This document shows, in pieces, positions 60,659 through 64,000 of a stretch of 64,000 nt of DNA. The translations under genes were made by a program, and so were the position numbers. The first letter of the stretch is position 1. Every line of letters starts with the position of its first letter. Source of the DNA: JAFTYO01 sp045611785 (GTDB lineage Bacteria; Pseudomonadota; Alphaproteobacteria; RF32; CAG-239). Location of the stretch: the NCBI GenBank assembly GCA_045611785.1, contig JAZKXV010000028.1, positions 22,736 through 86,735 of the forward strand, given 5' to 3'. Under the pieces are notes generated by a model. It made no database searches. It worked only from the letters and a program-made list of their open reading frames with translations, and was not told the DNA's origin.

Positions 60659-61960
60659 CTATTTACGGGATAAGAACTGGTTATATTCTATCTCCAATAA
60701 TTCTTGAGTTGTTTTTTCTTTAAAAATTTTCTTTCTTGATTGTTCAAGATAGATGCCTCTTCTTGATTGTTGTTCTGTTAATTCAGATATTTTTTCCCAT
60801 TTGGAAATTCCTGCCATTTTAGCAACAGTTTCGAGTGCTTTATGGTGAGGAATATCAAAAAGCTTTTTAAGCTTTTTTGCTTTTTGTTTCAGCATTTCGA
60901 TATATATTTTGTTTGCGCTTTTTTGCACGGTTAAAAGTTTTTTGTAAATATTTTCAATGTAATATTCCGGAACTTGTTCTTCTTCAAAAAGCATATTCGG
61001 AAAATCATCTTTCAAAAATTTTGTTGGAGGAATAGTGTTTGCATAAACAAGTTTACCATCTGCAAATAGTGCATATTTTTGTATATCCGGAGATGCAGAA
61101 ATTTCACCTCCTCTGACCGGAATTGTAACGCTTACACATTTTCTGTTTGTAATCAAATTTTCAATATAAAGATTCATTTTGCGTATATCTTCATCAGAAA
61201 CTTCTTGTTGAGGTATGTTTTTTAATGCGTCTTCACTAGAAATGTGCCAAGGATACTTCTTTGCTTCTTGATAAATTGCTTCTATATATTGGTGTGGTAA
61301 GGTTTCGCGTTCTAAAAACACAAAATCAGAATGATAATCCTTTATGTCATAGTGATCGGTGTTTCCGTAAATATTGTGTGAATCTGTTTTTTCCTGAGAT
61401 AATATAATTCTTCCGTTAGCAAAAAATGCCATGCTTTCACGAATTTTGGGATTTACCACAGCGTTTTTAGAGGCACTTAAGCATTCGTTTCCGTCGGCAA
61501 ATAGATTTTTCACAAAAGTTTTAACATCAGGTAACGGCTCAATAATCAAATCTTCTTTATAATAATAGCGTTTTTCGGCTTCTTTTGAAATGTCGTGAAG
61601 AAATATATCAAACCTCATACACTGCATGTCGTTTTCAGGTTTATGAATTTCTTTAATTTCGTGGCCGTGAAGTTTTATAAGTTTTTTTATGTTTTCGATT
61701 TTATTTTCAGATAATGTGGCTAAAATTAAAACGCCGTTCGAGAAGAAGTGAAATCCTTTTGAGAAAGCTCTTACAGGCATGGTTGCTTTTTTAGATTTGA
61801 AAATAGCTTTTTTTCCGGTTTGCTTTTCAAACTCGCGTTTTTTATCCATTGCATAACTCCATGCATCAGAAGATACAAATGGTACATACGTCAAACATGT
61901 GCCGTTTTGAAATAGTTCGTTGATGGTAGCAGGGGATAAATTAAATTCAGTATTAGTCAT
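60659..61960 (-). CDS. Repeat protein of unknown family, paralogue A
   Basis: From the ATG at 61960 the protein has 433 residues and no signal or membrane segment. Three diverged internal repeats each begin with a helix ending in a Cys (INELFQNGTCLTYVPF near 12; VKNLFADGNECLSAS near 153; IENLITNRKCVSVTIP near 275). Each has a later NG/DG strand (FFSNGVLIL, FFANGRIIL, LFADGKLVY). A helical C-terminal domain (KALETVAKMAGISKWEKISE) closes it. The frame extending to 62137 reads through the leader and is not used; AGGAG stands eight bases before 61960. No known family recognised. Confidence 0.75.
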   Translation of the reverse strand: MTNTEFNLSPATINELFQNGTCLTYVPFVSSDAWSYAMDKKREFEKQTGKKAIFKSKKATMPVRAFSKGFHFFSNGVLILATLSENKIENIKKLIKLHGHEIKEIHKPENDMQCMRFDIFLHDISKEAEKRYYYKEDLIIEPLPDVKTFVKNLFADGNECLSASKNAVVNPKIRESMAFFANGRIILSQEKTDSHNIYGNTDHYDIKDYHSDFVFLERETLPHQYIEAIYQEAKKYPWHISSEDALKNIPQQEVSDEDIRKMNLYIENLITNRKCVSVTIPVRGGEISASPDIQKYALFADGKLVYANTIPPTKFLKDDFPNMLFEEEQVPEYYIENIYKKLLTVQKSANKIYIEMLKQKAKKLKKLFDIPHHKALETVAKMAGISKWEKISELTEQQSRRGIYLEQSRKKIFKEKTTQELLEIEYNQFLSRK

Positions 61961-62102
61961 GACACAAACTCCTATGTTGAGAACATATATATTTGATGCC
62001 TGCCAATCAAAAGTTCTCTCATAAAGATGTTTATGTAAAAAAGTAATCAATTGTCCCGTCCGGGTTCGCCTAAAGGCAGGCAACAAGCACCAATTCTGCT
62101 CT
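61961..62102 (-). promoter_or_regulatory. Folded 5' leader A
   Basis: In transcript order there is TTGT, then GCCT/AGGC hairpin, CCC-GGAC-GGG hairpin and ACAA closing the helix. A second GGCAGGCA (61997-62004 on the plus strand as TGCCTGCC) is complementary to TGCCTGCC of the first part (62075-62082). The end ATAGGAGTTTGT includes the ribosome site. All elements recur in leader B with compensating base changes. Confidence 0.6.
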
Positions 62103-62108
62103 AATAAA

Positions 62109-62137
62109 AGGGTATCAAAATTAAAAACATGTGTCAA
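62109..62137 (-). promoter_or_regulatory. Promoter of leader A
   Basis: TTGACA (62132-62137), 17 bp, TACCCT (62109-62114), read on the minus strand. Confidence 0.7.
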
Positions 62138-62203
62138 TAAATATTTGTTATTTTAATATGATTCTCGGTTCGTTTTTATAAAAAATAGTTGTGGTCTGTG
62201 TAA

Positions 62204-62243
62204 AATAAAATCGCATACCTGATAGAAAGTATGCGATTTTTTA
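62204..62243 (-). terminator. Terminator of the 62.3-63.4 kb gene
   Basis: AAAATCGCATAC and GTATGCGATTTT pair across a ten-base loop. Confidence 0.88.
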
Positions 62244-62255
62244 AAGTAAGTTAAT

Positions 62256-63431
62256 TTAATTTTTTCTGTTTTGGATATAAATGGCATATCGTGCATTATC
62301 TTCGTTTATTTGAATGGCTTCGTTAAAACTTTTAAATCCGGACATTTTAGAACATAAATCTAAAGCTTCTTCTTGTGATATACTCATATTTTTTTCTAAA
62401 TCCTTGGCTTTTTGTATTAAGGATTCGATGTAAATTTCTTTAGCGGTTTTTTGCACCTTTGATAATTTATCATATATATTTGCGATGTAGTATTCCGGTA
62501 CATATTCAGCATCAAATTCCAGATTCGGATACATCATTTTTAATAAATCAATAATGTACTCATTAAAAGTTTTGTTCATATCATTACTTAAAATGAGTTT
62601 TCCGTCATCAAAAAGCACATAAAAATCTCTATCCGGTCTATCGTAGTATTTAATATCTGTTGGATAAGTTATACTGATGCATAATCTGTTTTTAATCAGA
62701 TTTTTTATGTATGAAGTCATTTCTTTACTTTTTCTATTTCGTTTCTGGGTTGTTTTGAAATTAGCATATAAAGAATCGATATATTCTTGAGGGACATAAC
62801 GTACAGGTAAATAAACTTCGTATTTTCCGTTGTATTTGAAATTGTGCGGTAAATTTGGATCGTAAACGAGGCTGCCGATTCTGTATTGATCTGAAACAAA
62901 AAAGTCTCCATTTTCAAAAAAAGCTAAACATTTACGATATTTTTCCGATTCGGAAGCTGTAAGTAAAAGGTTACCGTTCTTAAAGCAGTTTTCAACAAAT
63001 GTTTTTTTATCGGGAATCGATTCATATTCTATGCTTTCATCAACCGAATATTTTAAAATGGCTATTGTAGATATGCTTCTTAAAAAAGAATCGTAAGCAA
63101 AGTGTTCTATCGGGGTTTGGGGTCCGTATACTTTTTTTATTTCATAACCTTTTGAGAATAATATTTTTTCTATTCGTTTGAATTTTAAATTAATATTATC
63201 ATCAGGATATAAGGAATGAATCAGTACTCCGTTTGAAAAGTAATGAAATGGTGGGTTATATTTTTCCAAAGCGAGCTTTGCAATACCGGATTTTACCCAA
63301 ACATTTTTGGGTGCGTTATTAATGGCATTACAATATGCTGGAGATAATCTTGGATCAAAGGTTAAACAAGTTCCCTCTTTGAAAAGTTTTTCAACAGTTA
63401 GTTGGGTTAAGGTTAAAGATTGAGTAAACAT
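62256..63431 (-). CDS. Repeat protein of unknown family, paralogue B
   Basis: A 391-residue paralogue of the 60.7-62.0 kb protein with the same three-repeat plan: VEKLFKEGTCLTFDPRLS near 15, VENCFKNGNLLLTAS near 145, IKNLIKNRLCISITYP near 245, each followed by an NG/DG strand (FFSNG.., FFENG.., LFDDG..). The C-terminal domain is also shared (EALDLCSKMSGFKSFNEAIQ). It has no signal peptide or membrane span. AGGAG precedes the ATG. Function is unknown; shared leader and promoter suggest that both genes answer to one signal. Confidence 0.75.
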   Translation of the reverse strand: MFTQSLTLTQLTVEKLFKEGTCLTFDPRLSPAYCNAINNAPKNVWVKSGIAKLALEKYNPPFHYFSNGVLIHSLYPDDNINLKFKRIEKILFSKGYEIKKVYGPQTPIEHFAYDSFLRSISTIAILKYSVDESIEYESIPDKKTFVENCFKNGNLLLTASESEKYRKCLAFFENGDFFVSDQYRIGSLVYDPNLPHNFKYNGKYEVYLPVRYVPQEYIDSLYANFKTTQKRNRKSKEMTSYIKNLIKNRLCISITYPTDIKYYDRPDRDFYVLFDDGKLILSNDMNKTFNEYIIDLLKMMYPNLEFDAEYVPEYYIANIYDKLSKVQKTAKEIYIESLIQKAKDLEKNMSISQEEALDLCSKMSGFKSFNEAIQINEDNARYAIYIQNRKN

Positions 63432-63578
63432 GGTACAAACTCCTATATCAGAGGAATAGTATATTGATGCCTGCCAGTCAAAAATCCTCTAAAAAGGGTT
63501 TTGTGTAATATATCGTTAAAAAGGTTGCCTCGTCCGAGTTTGCCTGATGGGCAGGCAGCAAGCATCAACCATTGCTTT
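63432..63578 (-). promoter_or_regulatory. Folded 5' leader B
   Basis: Transcript order: TTGC, GCCTG/CAGGC hairpin, CTC-GGAC-GAG hairpin, GCAA closing, then GGCAGGCA (plus strand 63468-63475), which is complementary to TGCCTGCC at 63550-63557. It ends in ATAGGAGTTTGT before the ATG. Compared with leader A, TTGC/GCAA replaces TTGT/ACAA and CTC/GAG replaces CCC/GGG, so helices are kept. Confidence 0.6.
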
Positions 63579-63584
63579 GAACAA

Positions 63585-63613
63585 ATAGTATCAAAAAATA
63601 ACAATTGTGTCAA
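63585..63613 (-). promoter_or_regulatory. Promoter of leader B
   Basis: TTGACA (63608-63613), 17 bp, TACTAT (63585-63590), read on the minus strand; the same arrangement as promoter A. Confidence 0.75.
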
Positions 63614-63870
63614 CAAATACCGAATCGCTTATATATAAAATATACTTTTAAATATATATGCGTATTGAGTAAATATATATGCATATTGAGCATATGTGGA
63701 TTAAAACATAATAACAGCGCAAAATATGCACAATATTGTGTATAACTTTTGTAAATATATAACATATTGATTTAGTGCGTTTTAGTATCTTGCAAAATTT
63801 TCTCGGTGAAATATTTTTATAGTGTTGTTGCAAAAAAATCATTTTTTTTCATTTTTTTTAAAAAAAGGTA
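63614..63870. other. Very AT-rich intergenic stretch, no gene seen
   Basis: Only short frames without ribosome sites occur. Two near copies of a 12-base unit (AAATATATATGC) stand at about 63652 and 63671. Confidence 0.4.
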
Positions 63871-63899
63871 TTGACAATGGAGAGAGGATTGTTTATAAG
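63871..63899 (+). promoter_or_regulatory. Strong promoter at the right edge
   Basis: TTGACA (63871-63876), 17 bp, TATAAG (63894-63899). The predicted transcript starts near 63906 and runs out of the window through a hairpin (CCG-CGCA-TGA against TTA-TGCG-CGG, about 63909-63941). No start codon with ribosome site is seen before the edge, so it is a long leader or an RNA gene. Confidence 0.6.
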
Positions 63900-64000
63900 C
63901 AGTTTCACCGACGCAGTGAGGTACACTTTAGTGCGGCGGAGTTATAAGAAAAAAGTGAATAAGAAGAGGATATACAGGCAGTATGTATTGGAAGATATAT

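Noticed and set aside
63500..63560. CTCGGACGAGGCAA in leader B, considered as a guanidine-III riboswitch
   Set aside because: Only the CGGACGAGG core is similar; the other conserved blocks of that class are missing and leader A departs further.
63648..63842. 64-codon minus-strand frame in the AT-rich right end
   Set aside because: Low-complexity Ile/Tyr-rich translation of AT repeats with no ribosome site.

Overview
The window comes from an AT-rich bacterial chromosome with Shine-Dalgarno-led genes. It is best read as an uncultured, probably anaerobic and host-associated alphaproteobacterium. The clues are a GAAC-N7-GAAC LexA box in the recA promoter, the alphaproteobacterial mitofilin-like/HemY pair beside tsaD, STAS-MlaE, MlaF and MlaD genes, a Tol-Pal system, NrdR boxes before an anaerobic class III ribonucleotide reductase, and no respiratory genes. 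The finer taxonomic placement is inference. No insertion sequence, prophage or CRISPR array was seen.

Layout. 0-7 kb: SOS-controlled recA, a eukaryote/archaeal-style proS, then pheT-pheS-rplT-rpmI on the minus strand, separated from infC, which lies 52 kb away. 7-11 kb: NrdR-controlled nrdD, a separate gene for the glycyl-radical loop, and nrdG. 10.6-12.5 kb: three tandem small outer-membrane beta-barrel paralogues. 12.5-20 kb: aspS, rnd, a cold-shock gene, tRNA-Gln, and an unusual valS. 20-25 kb: an Mla-type lipid transport operon, tadA, rluB and rsmD. 25-28.5 kb: a two-gene cassette of unknown function whose second protein looks like a zinc peptidase. 28.6-31.2 kb: pal-cpoB-tilS. 31.2-31.8 kb: a minus-strand transcription unit without a clear gene, and tRNA-Gly. 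32-34 kb: murA and a META-like lipoprotein.

33.8-43 kb is the most distinctive part. It holds a 2342-residue autotransporter with 18 six-cysteine EGF-like units, a type IV pilin preceded by a leader that looks like a transcription attenuator, palindromic intergenic repeats, and a tandem pair of small structured RNA genes. The two RNA copies have diverged in sequence but keep their helices by compensatory change. 43-54 kb: HD hydrolase, nth-tsaD, mitofilin/HemY without hemCD, an ADP-dependent sugar kinase, an orphan response regulator, dCMP deaminase, eno, a TPR lipoprotein and a family 4 uracil-DNA glycosylase. 54.8-60.5 kb: secreted proteins of unknown function, tolQRA and infC. 60.6-63.6 kb: two paralogous repeat proteins, each behind the same promoter and the same folded 5' leader, whose helices also covary. 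The window ends in a strong promoter followed by a long hairpin.

Together the housekeeping genes cover translation (four aminoacyl-tRNA synthetases, IF3, L20, L35, tRNA modification), anaerobic dNTP supply, DNA repair and envelope upkeep (Mla, Tol-Pal, MurA). The accessory genes are mainly surface and secreted proteins. The strongest candidates for undescribed biology are the RNA elements at 42.3-42.7 kb, 41.0-41.25 kb, 61.96-62.1/63.43-63.6 kb and 31.2-31.5 kb.
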